Shown in pieces: positions 35,404 through 49,485 of a DNA stretch of 64,000 nt; positions within the stretch are counted from its first letter, which is position 1; every line of letters starts with the position of its first letter. This DNA is from Mermis nigrescens (taxonomy: Eukaryota > Nematoda > Enoplea > Mermithida > Mermithidae). The notes beneath the pieces are model-generated. The model had not been told where the DNA came from and searched no databases. It worked only from the letters and a program-made list of their open reading frames with translations. The DNA is taken from contig JAVLUZ010000157.1 of assembly GCA_036768485.1 (NCBI GenBank), positions 17,239,877-17,303,876 of the forward strand, in the 5' to 3' direction. Both the position numbers and the translations under genes were made by a program.

Positions 35404-35782
35404 TCAATCGCCGTTGACGTCCCGATTCGGAGGCGCCGCTTTTTCTTCAGCCCATGTGCGATTCATCAGATCGATATGCCCTCCACTCGTCTCCAATCGA
35501 TATTCGACGACGACGTCGTTGTTTTTAAGCGTGCAAAATTTTCCGATCAGCGTTTTTAGACGCGGAAACATTTCGAAAATTTCCTTTTGTAAAATATCGC
35601 AAAATAAAACCGAAAACAGCGGATGAATAATCATGTGGGTCAAGCTAAGCATGTAAAATATATATTGGGACAAGACGAGATAATTTTCCGTCGGATGCGA
35701 CATGCATTGGACGATGACCGTGACGACGATCAGCAGCACGGACCAACAAGCGGCGTGAGTCAAGCAGCTGTACAGCATGAGC
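35404..35782 (-). CDS. GPCR copy B exon 4 (TM6-TM7 and C-terminus)
   Basis: It follows the acceptor GTGTTAG in phase 2 and ends at TGA (35404-35406). It encodes TM6, TM7 and a tail 8 residues shorter than in copy A. The PTENYLVL motif between TM6 and TM7 is identical in both copies. Confidence 0.85.
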
Positions 35783-38700
35783 CTAACACCCAAAAAATTG
35801 ACATTATAGTCAGAATACATCCGTGGATCAAATGCAAGTGCGGGCGTAAAATGTTAAAGAGGAGTGATCGTGAAATGATTAGTTGTTTACACCAAAATGC
35901 ACGTGTGGGATATGGGGAGTGTAGACTCCCCAGAGTAAAAATGAGAAATTTTCTGGGAATTTGAAGGTAAGTGAAGGCCGAAGATGGACAAAAAGCGAAA
36001 ATTTTCTTCAAAAGTGAATGAAATTAACCAGAAACTGTCAAAATAACGTAGTTTCTTCCCTAATTAGCGTATATATCAGTTTTTGGGTTCTTTTTGGTGC
36101 CCAGAACTCATTAAGTGATTTATCAGATCAACTGATCCCTCAGACCGGCCATGCTGTGTATGTAGGGCATACATCACGCGATTGCAAAAAAATGGGAATT
36201 TTTTTGGGGAAATAAATGGGAAAAAAGTCATAAATAGATGATAATCGAATATTTTTCCGTAGTGCCTAAAATTGACCAAAAACGGGTAATTAATATCATT
36301 TTTAAGCCATTTGATCTTTTATGCCAGTTGCACGGTCATTTTGACCAAAAAACCTCGCTTGATCCAATCGTCCACGCTGTGCCTCTATGATATGCAGCAC
36401 ATATGCGCAGTTTGACCGGGTCTCTAGGGATCAGCTGGACCCTAAATCTTTTATTCAGAGAGGTTTTTGGGGTCAGAATAGTCACAATGTATAAATATTG
36501 AATAAGCTAATAATCCCTTCAATTAACAAATTTGGTCACTTTCTGAGGTTTTCGCAAGAAGTGTCGATTTCAAGCATTTCTGGCCTTCATTTTACTACTT
36601 TTTCATTCAGAGAAATACTTTGCATATCTGATCGATTTGCCTGAGAAGAAGAGAAAAATAATCTTTCAATTAAAATAGAGGTGAAATTGAGGCATAAAAT
36701 GGACAAAAACACGACAATCTCCCAATATCGCCTAAAATTGATGATAGCCTGTCAATCATAGCGGTTTTAAGGATGCTTTAATATTCAAAGCAATTTTAGG
36801 GTCATTTTACATTGAAAAAACTGTCCGGCTGACCTTCCTGAGGTAATGCTAGCCCATCAATCGATATTTTTTTGCATTAATGTACTAAACGCCGATAGAT
36901 GTGTAAAGTCAAATTTTATGCAAATATTTCCCTCATGCATGCGGGGGCATGATCCATATTCTGGCAGACGTTTTGCGTTTGTTGAAAATTTTCTAACGGT
37001 AAAAAATTTGCGTTAGGCTAAAGTCATCCTATTTTTCGACGTTTGTCATCGAGCTCGTGAATTGAAATCGGAAAATTGCGGAAAACGAATTGGATTATGA
37101 AACTCAATTTTATATTTCGACTGCTCGGGGTGGCTTCTTGAACCCGCCAGGTGATCTAAAACCCTTAGCCCATGCGTGGTTGCATGCTTATTTTTGTTCA
37201 TTAATAATTCAGAACAATTTATCTTGTGAGTTCCCAACCTAAAATACACAATATTGTATTGTTTATATCATTTTATAATACATTTTCACAGTGTTTATTC
37301 ATCATATTTCATCAGATTTTAGTCGAGTGTTTAATACTTAACCTACCTAGACACCGCGATCGTGAGACGTCGAACGAACATATCGTTCAAATTATAATCT
37401 GACAGGCGAATCACCGCGACCTTAAATAACGTATGTATTCTATGTATTCCAAAATTTTACTGCAATTAATAACTGAACTTATAATTTTTGTAGTCGACTA
37501 ATTTAATTGATTGCATTTACAAAACGGACAATCTGTTAATAATATAAACTTTTTTATCGGAGTAAGATAAATCGATCCAAACACAAAATTAATAGTTTGT
37601 ATGTGCTAAAATTTTGCTTATGCGCCATCCTGTCACATATTTATACGACTATTTGATATTTACATCTTGAGCTAGGGCTATTTTGGGCATTACACATACT
37701 GTATTTGTTGAAATCACATTTTTAGATATATACGCTTATTCCGGTCGATCAACTATATAGATCCGGAAGTGTCTTGAAAATGTGTTAAAAATTTTTAAAC
37801 GAAATATGGGAGAATGGATAGATCTCGAAGCAAGATGTATTTACAAGTTGAGAAGCAACGACGATCACATGCTTTTCCATATGTCTCTTATCTGGTGTCT
37901 TATTTCATTTCTAATATTATGCATTAGAGGAGTTCAATTCGTCTTCCATTCAACAATATTCACAGTTTTTATTTAATAATGAATTGGCTGACTGTGGAAC
38001 ACCCTATTTTCCGAAATTTAGATTAAATTCGAGAGAAATTAATTTTTAAAATTAGGAAACTTTTCAAAAATCTTAAACTCCTTGCTTGCACTTCATCGAA
38101 TTATCATAGACGAATTCTTTTCGTTTGATGAAATAGTAAACTGGTCGATAAGAGAATTATAATAGCAGACTGATGCCGCAAAACGTAAAGAATAATTTCT
38201 CTGCGATTACGCCATAGTTTGAAAATTTTTACCCTAATCGAATTTATAGGGCTATTTAAGACATCTTGCCGTTTTTTGCCAAAATTACCCGCTTATACTT
38301 TCCCTCCCAAACAAAAGAATGTTAAGGCGTCCGTTTGATGTATGTTATTGTTCACCTTCGTCTCCAGTTTTTTGACAACTTTGAACCACAGAATGACTAC
38401 CGTAAAGACGGACAAGATTTCGCATAAAAGCAGAGCACCGCCCAAAATTACTACCACTTTGTGATCGTAAGCAAAGAGTGCATTACAGTAAGGTATGATC
38501 TTGATATGAGCCAATCCTTGCAAATCAACGAATGTCAATAAGCTGCTGCAGATAAGACTGATAAGCCACGTCCCGCTGACAATTTTGATCGCCAACGTAG
38601 GTCTCATTTCCGACAAATTGTAGCTGAAAATTTTTTAGACAAAAATTTATTCTTCACGTTCATTCGTCGATGAAGATGCTAAAATATTTGTTCTAATACA

Positions 38701-40109
38701 CAGACACATATTGATGATTCACTTAAAGTTATTTTAGAGGACAACTTCGAAACATAAAATACAACTATAAACTGGAACATATAAGAAAAAAAATAAAATA
38801 AAACAAAATAAAATGATTAAAATCCTTTGAACGACCTGATTATATGTGTATACACATGCGTACATATACATACAAACAAAGCTCTGATCGCTGACTGATC
38901 CAGGATTTTCGTTAGAGAGGGGGCGGTGCCCCTGACTTGTCCCCATAAAATGGAAAACACGTCCGAACATCAGCTATTCTAGTGCAAAATAGCGTTTTTA
39001 GCTATATTTCACTGTCTATTCAACATCATATATGGCATATATATTCTAGGAAATTGCACAGTTTTCAGGAACTATGCGATAAAAAGGCTGAAATTTTTTC
39101 GACTTAATCTAAAATCGATGAGTGATTGCCAGAAATTTCATAATCAGATTGACAGATGCGCTTTGGAGCAATATAACGAAGCCATTAAAACACTTGACGC
39201 AAACCATCGAAATATTTCAAAAATATGCGCGAAAATAGGTAAAAAATATGTTTGAATAGCTCTTTATGCTAAAAAATGTTTCAAGAGATAGGGAAGATGC
39301 TTTCTGGCATTGCAAAAACATAGATGGCGGAGAATTTTAGCAATCAGATCGCCTAAAAAAGTAAGTGGATGTCTTACATTTGAAAAAAATTACGATAATC
39401 GATGAAATTTTCCCATTTCTAAGCTTATATGTCAATTTATACCTGATTCGACTAATAATCAAAAATTCGAAACGATAGTAATTTAAATAGCATCTTTACT
39501 TATGATTACACCGAATCCTAACAAACAATAATTATTTAGTCTAGTTATGACCGAAGCACAATCACCTATTAATTAATTTTAGCTCGAGTTATTACATACA
39601 ATGAGACATATGCAAATCATAAAGTAGGCGCTGAAACACAGAATATCGGTAATTGGTCAATACATGTAATAGCTTAAAAAACTAATGATCTATAGATGTT
39701 ACTCTTGCATATGCTTCGTAGCATACCAACGTTCGAAACCCCAGGCGGTCAGTGTGCTTAGGATTATTAATTTGGCCAAAATGAAAACCATCTCTTGAAG
39801 TTTGCAAGCGAAAAAACTTTCGTTCAATTTGCACGTCGAACCCGAGAAATACAGAGCGAAGGTGTGCAAACTTTTCACGACGATGTACGAACTGGCCAGG
39901 ATGGACGCCATCGAAATATTGATCAAAAAATAACGGACCGTGGCGTGAATGTGGAACGATACGACCCGTTTCAGTGCCCAAATCAACAACGCGTTGAACA
40001 GCACTGCCAACGGGGCCATGATTAGTTTTAGGAACTTGCTGGCTAGGAACCACTTGTTGTGAAATAGCATGTACACGGTGGGGCAGTCGAAGCTCCACGA
40101 ATCGTTCAT
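35404..40109 (-). CDS. Chemoreceptor-like 7TM GPCR, copy B (375 aa, 4 exons)
   Basis: Exons are 40109-39703, 38623-38356, 37420-37347 and 35782-35404, in phases 2, 0 and 2, giving 1128 nt with the stop. The layout matches copy A residue for residue through most of the membrane region. ERW is at 126-128, the motif IPYCNALF carries the conserved extracellular Cys, and glycosylation sites lie at residues 2 (NDS) and 96 (NES). In exon 2, 51 of 89 residues are identical to copy A. TM7 contains the related HPLFSVLFCD. The introns are longer than in copy A and share no obvious sequence except dispersed repeats, so the duplication is not recent. Both copies keep intact frames and splice sites, which suggests both are functional. 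Ligand and tissue cannot be inferred. Confidence 0.82.
36000..36420 (+). repeat. Two GGCCATGCTGTG-type repeat copies in GPCR B intron 3
   Basis: Copies at about 36000-36170 (GACCGGCCATGCTGTGTATG) and 36230-36420 (a diverged CACGCTGTGCCTCTATGA). The same family lies in intron 1 of GPCR copy A. Confidence 0.45.
37347..37420 (-). CDS. GPCR copy B exon 3 (small exon)
   Basis: This 74-nt exon lies between GTTATTTAAG and TCTAG/gtaggt. It encodes LSDYNLNDMFVRRLT plus flanks and joins exons 2 and 4 in frame (phases 0 and 2). It is one codon longer than its counterpart in copy A. Confidence 0.78.
38356..38623 (-). CDS. GPCR copy B exon 2 (TM4-TM5)
   Basis: The acceptor TTTTCAG precedes CTACAATTTG, homologous to the copy A boundary. 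The donor ACGAAG/gtgaac is in phase 0. Length is 268 nt as in copy A. The frame stays open past the donor into the intron, but similarity to copy A stops at the donor. Confidence 0.82.
38895..38942. mobile_element. hAT-type MITE fragment
   Basis: CTGATCCAGGATTTTCG followed by GGGGGCGGTGCC and CCTGACTTG matches one end of the MITE at 6623-6809. The other end is missing. It lies in GPCR copy B intron 1. Confidence 0.45.
39703..40109 (-). CDS. GPCR copy B exon 1 (TM1-TM3)
   Basis: It starts at the ATG at 40109, only 5 nt after an AAATTTAG acceptor. It ends at CAAGA/gtaaca in phase 2. Long overlapping open frames on both strands (39682-40098 minus, 39795-40025 plus) are shadows of this exon. Confidence 0.85.
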
Positions 40110-40114
40110 GATGG

Positions 40115-40117
<3 letters not shown>
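40110..40117 (-). promoter_or_regulatory. Splice acceptor and 5-nt leader of GPCR copy B
   Basis: AATTTAG ends at 40115 and the ATG begins 5 nt later. A leader this short is typical of trans-spliced nematode mRNAs. Confidence 0.5.
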
Positions 40118-42100
<1,983 letters not shown>

Positions 42101-42436
42101 CGATTCTTAAGCTGTATTGTTGATTAGTAATTCAAAATTATATGTCTGTAGCCTTAGTTAGCAATGTTCGCAGCTGTTTTATGAAAAATATTACAAGCAA
42201 TTAGACATATTTTTCATGAATTGCGGAAATCAGACATTTCTGATTACATTCCTGAAAGTTAGAATTTCATCGCCCTCCCTTTGGAAAAGAGCCGACTGCT
42301 TATTTTATGTACGTATTAATAACAACTAAGAATGATTATTTAAAAAATGAAAATTGAAATAATACGCTGTGAGGTACTTTTAGCTTTGTGGCGTCTCTGA
42401 ATCCGATTTAATTCATTTCGTTTATAAATTATTATA

Positions 42437-42501
42437 ATTATATTTTTAATTATGATCATTATTATAATAATTATTATTATCATCATTAGTATTAGTATTA
42501 T

Positions 42502-42549
<48 letters not shown>

Positions 42550-42640
42550 TATTATTATTATTATTATTATTAATATTTTTAGTATTATTATTATTGTTAT
42601 TATCGTCATTATTATTATTACTAATATTATTATTTTCGTT
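42437..42640 (+). repeat. ATT/AAT microsatellite with strand switches
   Basis: Blocks of ATT, then AAT, then ATT again, so parts can fold back. Poly-isoleucine frames here are artefacts. Confidence 0.9.
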
Positions 42641-43230
42641 TTTATTTAAAGTTATAAATTTTCTGAGAAGCTCATCAATTCTTGTTGACTAAATCCCAAA
42701 TATTTCTCAAGGCTATCTATGGTTTTCTATAGAGTGGCATAAAATCCACAATTAATTATATAATTAAGGTCTTTAAAACAGAGACAATGACTAACGAAGA
42801 ATGTCATACGCAACAGAAAAGATATACATTCTGTTACGAGTACTCGCAAAAAGGTCCAAAAAGTACTCTTAAAAAATGAGTTTTTATGAGTCTTATGGAA
42901 GCCCTAATGAAACCCTCGTAATACGAACTATTAACCCGTTGCTCGTTACTCGTAAGTCGTAGTCGTAATTCGTAACTCGTGAAAAGATGGTGAAATCCGA
43001 TTTTCCCGTAAAACGGAACACGTAGGACTCTTAGGACTCGTAAACTTATGGTGAAACCCGGGCCCTGGTCTTTAGCTGACACGAGTATTTGATCATTTTG
43101 TCTTTAAGTCAGTAGTACCTTTTCTTTCCGTGATTGTACGATAATCACAGAACGTTAATGCATCGATGCTTCCAGCTAATCAGATCGTAATCCTTTAGTT
43201 CTATGAATTTTCACTTGGTCAGAATGATCA

Positions 43231-43519
43231 GGGCTCGGTTGCTCGACTCGACCATTAATAAAGATTCACCTTAAGCTTAATGGTCACCTGAACGCAACCA
43301 TTAATTAATGGTCGCGTTAAGTCCGATTTCCAACTCAATGAAACGATTAGTTATGCTTTTACGTTAGCGTTAATGGTTCCGATAAGGTAATCATAATGGT
43401 CGTTGGCATTAAGGCGAAGTCGAGCAACCGGCCGACCATAAAAAATTAGTTTTTAATGATATAAAAACTTAATTTTTAATGGTTAGCCTTTATTAAGGTG
43501 AAGTCGAGCAAGCGGGCCC
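43231..43519. mobile_element. MITE with GCTCGGTTGCTCGACT-type ends
   Basis: The left end GGGCTCGGTTGCTCGACTCG and the right end (reverse: GGGCCCGCTTGCTCGACTTC) match over about 35 bp with TTAATAAAG inside. A second right-end-like block at 43405-43432 suggests an internal duplication. A target duplication is not clear. Confidence 0.6.
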
Positions 43520-44557
43520 AGTAATCCAGCGCAAAATAAGGGCATGGCACATCTTGATGAAAAATTAATTACTTTGTCAAATTTATATCCGTTCTGCCTA
43601 ATCAACGAAATTAATATTGTGACGGAAGTACAAAGAATTCGGTGATAGTGTACCAGATCGTTAAACTGACGTCGTGAGAAAAATAAATCTGCTCGCAGGA
43701 ACGCCAAGACTTATCAATCTATAGCTTGTTTACCGTCTCGGGGCTTGGCCTAACGCAGCCGGAAAATTAGCGTAATTATTAATTTATTTTCTGTTCTTCT
43801 CAAAGCTCCTTAACGCTGCCCTAATACGGATCTTGTGGCCCGAATAATTGCGAAAATATGGCGATGACGATGGATAAGTCAGGTTTCGTCTTTCTTTGGG
43901 CCTAAATTAGCCAAGGCTTTTTAGTTTCATACCAAAAAAAATAATTGAAGACCTTTTAAGTGACCTCGAAAACAATATAATCAAAAATGAGATAGTGAAT
44001 TTCGTATTTGGCGAATCGGCTGCAAAACAAATCAGACCGATAATATTACATTTACCTTATTTTAATTTTTTTCCAATAATCAGATCGACAGAAAAATATA
44101 TGCATAGCTTTATTATCGAACTTTCCCCTCTTCTTTTTAATCGTACCAAATGAATAGATTAGATCTAATTATGCTTATATCGTTTATTGATGAATTTTTT
44201 TAAGAGATGAATTTCGTATTGTCGCAAGGCACTTGATAGTTTCGTAATTAGTTGACTGAGCCAACAAACAGTTTCCAGGAGACTCATTGAGCCTCCGAGA
44301 TATGACAAAATACATATTAGCTTAGGACAAGGTTTTAAAGCTAAGACTATAGTCTGTTCAATTAAACTTTGAGGTTTTCTCTCGAATTTAATCCGCATGA
44401 ATCGGGCAACAAGAGTGGTTTAAAATATCGATACAGTTATGCAGATTTGCAATAGCCAACGACTCACCACAACTTGTTTTACTGTAGAAAATCAAAACTA
44501 CGGCGTACGTTTAAAACACTTTTGTATGCATTTTAAATTTTTTCAAAAACCTCAAAC

Positions 44558-44829
44558 TTAGCTGAAACGGACTTTTTTTATATGTTTTCTGATCTTGCAA
44601 AAAATTAGCTGCAATTTCACTGCGTAAATATTTTGTTTAAACAACTTATGATTAACAAGGTCGGTCAAGGCAGAATTCTTGAGAGATTTTTCGTGCTCTT
44701 TGTAGTTGTGTTCATATATGGGGTTTTCTGGACCACCCGTCAAATCCACAAATGCACCAATTCCGGAAGCCACACGGAATATGTGTTTAAAATTATTTTC
44801 GAAATAATTTCCAAGAATATTTTCGCCCC
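44558..44829 (-). CDS. Possible exon, unknown product
   Basis: From an AAATTTAG acceptor (44830) the minus strand stays open for 90 codons to a stop at 44558. It begins around GGENILGNYF and contains SGIGAFVDLTGG and YEHNYKEHEKSL, a composition more protein-like than the AT-coded frames nearby. No domain is recognised; it may be an exon or a transposon remnant. Confidence 0.3.
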
Positions 44830-44872
44830 CTAAATTTTTTTATTGATCTTCCAAGATTTCCCTACCACACTT

Positions 44873-45140
44873 GGCCATGCGAAGGGGGTTTGGTGGTGTG
44901 CATCCTCGCCCCAGCAGGCATAATAACTTTCTTAATCGAAATGCACCCCTTGAATTTCAATTTTTGAAAATTTTTTGTTTTTCCACGATTTTTTGATGCT
45001 ATTGGATAGTGCTCGTTGAGAAACCTTAAAAAATGGCGTTTTTCGCTATACCACCATTTTAAGACCATTTTTTGATCTTTAAAAAATATTGCATACGGAG
45101 GCAGTTCTTCCGCATCCCCCAGAATTCTGGTGCTGCCCAG
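44873..45140. mobile_element. GGGGGTATGC-type short element, copy 3
   Basis: It shares CACGATTTTTTGATGCTATT and TATACCACCATTTTAAG with the copies at 15914 and 28768. The right end reads CCCCCAGAATTCTGGTGCTG. Confidence 0.6.
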
Positions 45141-46165
45141 TTCCCTACCACTGAAGTCAGATGCTCACACGTTTGCTTCTGTCCAGAGTTGCACGCGAGG
45201 GGCGTTCTAGCATCCGTACAGCAAAATAGGCCGCATGGTTAGGAAAGAAAGGCAAAAAATACATTAAAATTATATATATTCTACAACAGTGCTTGAAATA
45301 AATCAGAAGGATAAGATCGGGCCAACCGTCCGTCCAAGACTGGTCGTGCTGTTCAACGTTGCCATATGTTTTGCATGGGGTCTCTGCTTATAGTTGTCAA
45401 TGTCAAGGAGCTGTGCACTATCGTATCAAGAGTAAAGCATTATCGAGTCTTTCAAGTGAAAATTACCTGGATCGAAGAATGTTTTTTAGCATAAAATCAG
45501 GATGAAAAACGGAAACGCAGAACAAATATAAATTTTTATCAGATATTTCGTTTTCACTGATGTTACGAAAAATGGTTCATAATTCGGTAATTTTTCGCAA
45601 TGTATATGATGAATCTTCACAAATATAGTAAGCTTGTTTAAAAAATGAAAGTATAATACAATTGATGATAAATCAAGAAATTTCCCTATCTTGTGTCCTG
45701 AAATGTCTTGATTAGCGTCCGATCTTCTGACATTGAATCTAGAAAACTCAAGCCTTTCGCAATATTCGAGAGATTGAATAAATTCAAAAAATTTAAATTT
45801 TAACTCCGTAACTAATATCTTAAAATTCAAAAAATAACAAAAATTTCAAAGAATGCCAAAAAACAAGATGCGCTTTTTATAGGATCGCAAAATCCTTTCC
45901 ACCAAATTTACACTTTGCAAAAAATATTTCAAACGATATCCAAAAAAATCGCTTAAACCGGTCAATCTGCATCAGCTTTAATTTTAGGTGCGATATATGT
46001 AATTTTTAACGTTGATTCCAAATATAAGCTTAATTTTTCTTTAGCACGTCTAAATCTTGAAAAAGAGATGTGTCATTTTAGCTGTAAGATATGCTTTCAC
46101 GCGCAAATTGTATTGATGTTTTCTCCTTTTTCAGAATCATTTAATTGATATAAATTACGCATATA

Positions 46166-46640
46166 ATGCCTAGATATTGCGAAAATTCACCTGAAGCTTT
46201 TTGTTACGTTTGTGGGCAATTTACGGTGTCAGCCAAGCGAAGAAAATCACACCAGAGATTTCAAAAATCTGTAAATTGTATTTTGGTTGCATTTTTGGAG
46301 AATTACTTAATCCTTACCAAAAAGAGGCATGAAAAGCATTTTTGTGGGTTTGTGAGAACTTTCTGTGAAATTACTAATCGCCTGAATATGAAAATAGTGT
46401 TCAACGGCTAATCGATTCGTTTCGGAAAATGGCTTATCACATATATGTCTTTTTCCTGAAAACTTGGGCACCGTGAGCGATGAACAAGGTGAACGGTTTC
46501 ACCAATATATTCGAGTGATTGAAAGCCATTTTTAAGGATTTTAGAATGAAAGCATGATGGCTGACAACTGTTGGATGCTTTATTGTGATGAACTGAAAAA
46601 ATTGTACAAAAAAGTCATATTCAGAGAGATTTTTGATTGA
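46166..46640 (+). pseudogene. Decayed copy of a repeat-borne gene (FCYVCG / GERFHQ protein)
   Basis: The frame starts PRYCENSPEAFCYVCGQFT and is open to 46411. After a stop and frame change, 46470-46590 reads FPENLGTVSDEQGERFHQ, then two stops, then MMADNCWMLYCDEL. I recall the same ordered motifs in a multi-copy protein of many invertebrate genomes that begins RYCENSPDSFCY-like and ends SDEHGERFHQ and ADYCW. Most of the middle is missing. This is a 5'-3' deleted, stop-containing copy, probably from a transposable element. Confidence 0.7.
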
Positions 46641-48730
46641 TTCGTGTGATAAAAACTTTGTATTGACTTATATCGATGAAAAAGATCATATATACGTTAC
46701 TAGTGTTTGAATTAACAAATCTCTTCACCATAGATATCAAACAATATATTATAGCTGGATACTGAGAAATAAAGGAATGTACAAAAATATGAGTTCGTAC
46801 TATCTCAACAATCAGACGTGCTGGAAAAAATTGAAAGTAGATTTTGAATCAGCACAAAAATTGATTTAGAGAAATACAATTTTTGTTTCTGATGCTTTCA
46901 AAAGTTATTTATAGTTGACCGGTGTTATTCGCATATTTATTTACGAATAATACATAAGTGAGAATCACTTTGCAAAGATTACAAGATTCTTATTATACGA
47001 ATTCGTCGATTAGCATCTATTGAGTGATTTTGATGCTGATTTACATTTTAATAATATAGGGCGGAATATCGACGGCTTTCCATAAAAAAGATTAGCTTTT
47101 CCTAAAAAGATGAATGATAAAGTATAATATAATCAGAGATAAACAAGTTTTTGCCCTAAGGCGCAGGAAATGTTCGGATGTATGAAACAGAAAGTCGCCA
47201 TTTTTCCAGGTTGTACGTGTAAAAGAACTTTTTCCAAGATGTTTGCCCCATCTATCAATGTTTTTCCAAATCCCTGGATTATTTTATTTAGCGCAACAGA
47301 GCATTAAGTCTGTGTCTTTTTGTGGATGAGAAAATGTGGTATTGCCTGTGTTAGTTTTTATAGTTCGAAAATTTTGGGTAAAAGTCCGTAACGTCGTTAA
47401 ATCAACATTAGGCGAGAGGACTACTTGAAAAAATTTTTTGAATGTATCCCTCCTACACATCATCAATCATCCAAGTTCAGCAATGCGTAAAACGCTATAA
47501 AAAGTTCCTAATTCCTTAATAATTGCCTTAACCCTCTGTTTCGACCGTCTAAAAATTCAAAATGACTGAAAAAAATTTTTAGAATCATAATTGCCGTCGC
47601 TAACAAGCGACTGTTTTTTTCAAATATTGAACCCGGTACATTCTGCGAATATAAATGTGTAAAAAAATCAGTCTTCTTCGATGCGTCACATTGAGCCTAA
47701 TATTTTGATGAATGATGTTGATGTTGACGACAGTTCTGTTAATTTGTTCAAAAAAGGATCAGCCGGTTATATTTTTTTGACCCGATTACCCGAAACTATC
47801 GTACTATATTTCCACACGCATCAGTTTTCGCAAATTTCCCGAAATTTTCGTCCACCATATTTCGAGAGCTCGGTTTATAATGTATTATTGTTCACTGTTG
47901 CTTTTGTGCCTGTTGCGCTGGATTAGGTGTGTTATCAAATTTTTGTGTAAAAAAATCACACGAGCAGGCTAAATCTGATGTAAAAAAATATTTTTTAAAT
48001 AGAAAACCAATAACTTATGTTGGCTTTTGCAGAATTAATAATAAAAGTAATTATCTAAGCGTGTTCGTATCAATTACTTTTTATACTCCATTCGCTTGTT
48101 TCAATCTTACTTAGCTTTTTTAATTGATTTTATCCAAATTCGCTGTTTCGATTAAAACGACTAATGTCTGAAGTTGTTCATACAAGAAAGCACAGCAATT
48201 TGTTTTGTAATTGCTAAAAGATTTTGTTTAATTAATTCATACAAATTTTTATCGTAAACAATCTAAACAAATTTTTTGCTACAATTTCGGTTTAACTTCT
48301 CCTTCTCTTTTAAGTCGCGGGTAATAGCGTGCATCGAGATGAATTGCGATTGAAGCGCTATCTTGCTGACAATATACCGACCGGCGGAGGATCAGTTGTA
48401 AGCATGCACAGGCAACAAGAAAAATCTGGGATCTGATATAGCAAAATTGCAAAAAAAGACGTTAACGCTTTAGCTCTTCGGGAATGTCAATTTTTAGGGG
48501 TCTCTCAGATATTCAAGGGGTCCAGACCCCTACGCCAACGTATGGTCGCTATCAGAAGCACGCATACTAGGACATTGCATACATTTAGGTCCCAGGAATA
48601 ATGCCAAACTAAGGAAAAAATGGATAACAATCAAGCCTCTCGCAAAATTGCTTGAAATTGCTTCTAAAGTGAATTAAGAGCGTATCAAAGTATTAGAATG
48701 CTTATACCGATTTAAGAGTCGTTTTTAGCT
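46640..48730. other. AT-rich region with no supported gene
   Basis: Contains an 81-codon frame at 47681-47926 (starts RHIEPNILMNDVDVDD) with no splice context or family match. A GGGGT-rich repeat end lies near 48490-48545. Confidence 0.35.
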
Positions 48731-48733
48731 CAA

Positions 48734-48979
48734 TTAACCCTCCGGTATACCGTCATGTTTTTCCAGTCGAAGTGCACCATCACAGCATATAACTTGTAGT
48801 CCATATTGAGCTATACCATCTTTACATACTGTGACAATTATTACTTTCATTTTGTGCAATTTTTTTATGCTCTTTCTAAATCTGTATGTTGTTTTCTCTG
48901 AAATCATTTTTGAAAGAGGTACGCAACTAGAAAACTTTTGCAATGCATAGGAATAGGCGCCTGGTGAATTTCCATGCAA
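48734..48979 (-). CDS. Possible coding fragment, unknown
   Basis: An 81-codon minus frame with mixed composition, including KKLHKMKVIIVTVCKDG and CCDGALRLEKHDG. It ends in TAA. It could be an exon or a piece of a transposase; no family is recognised and the 5' boundary is open. Confidence 0.22.
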   Translation of the reverse strand: MHGNSPGAYSYALQKFSSCVPLSKMISEKTTYRFRKSIKKLHKMKVIIVTVCKDGIAQYGLQVICCDGALRLEKHDGIPEG

Positions 48980-49372
48980 AAAGAAGAAACATAGATTTAT
49001 GTTGCCTTAAACACATAGAGGGGTAGCATTTGAAAAGCTGGAAAGGAATAAACCACTAAATTTTTTATTAGAAACTTATTTTCCCATTTTGAGTTTTTGT
49101 GATGTCACTGTAAATTGGCCAAAAAATGCTTTTTTCAGTACTCTATAACTTCTCATCAAGCTAATCAATTAAAAACGATGTAACCGAAGCCAAAATAAGG
49201 CTAGACGAAGTTTTGGACACATGGATAAGGAAGAAAAGAAAAATATGCCAATAAAGTGATATCATTATGCCTATGGCATAGGGCACGGTAAACGAAGGGT
49301 TAAGCTAACTACTCTCATTTTTATGGTTTTGGTGGTTCACCATATAAAATCGAGTATTTTCAAATATTAATG

Positions 49373-49485
49373 ATCATAAAAAATAATATAATTATAACAA
49401 TATTATTATTATTATCTATCATTATTAATATTAATAATATCATTAATATTTTATTAATTAATAATATTATTATTATTAATTATCT
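49373..49485 (+). repeat. Degenerate ATT/TAA repeat
   Basis: Interrupted ATT, TAA and AATATT units. Confidence 0.8.

Noticed and set aside
39682..40098. Second 138-residue minus frame over receptor B exon 1
   Set aside because: Shadow frame: the overlapping frame has the membrane segments and paralogue similarity.
35404..40109. Receptor copy B as a pseudogene
   Set aside because: Considered because exons 2 and 4 do not join in frame; the 74-nt exon at 37347-37420 resolves this and no stop or frameshift remains.
45486..45830. 114-residue minus frame
   Set aside because: AT-rich, rich in F, I, K and L as expected by chance at this composition; no splice or family support.
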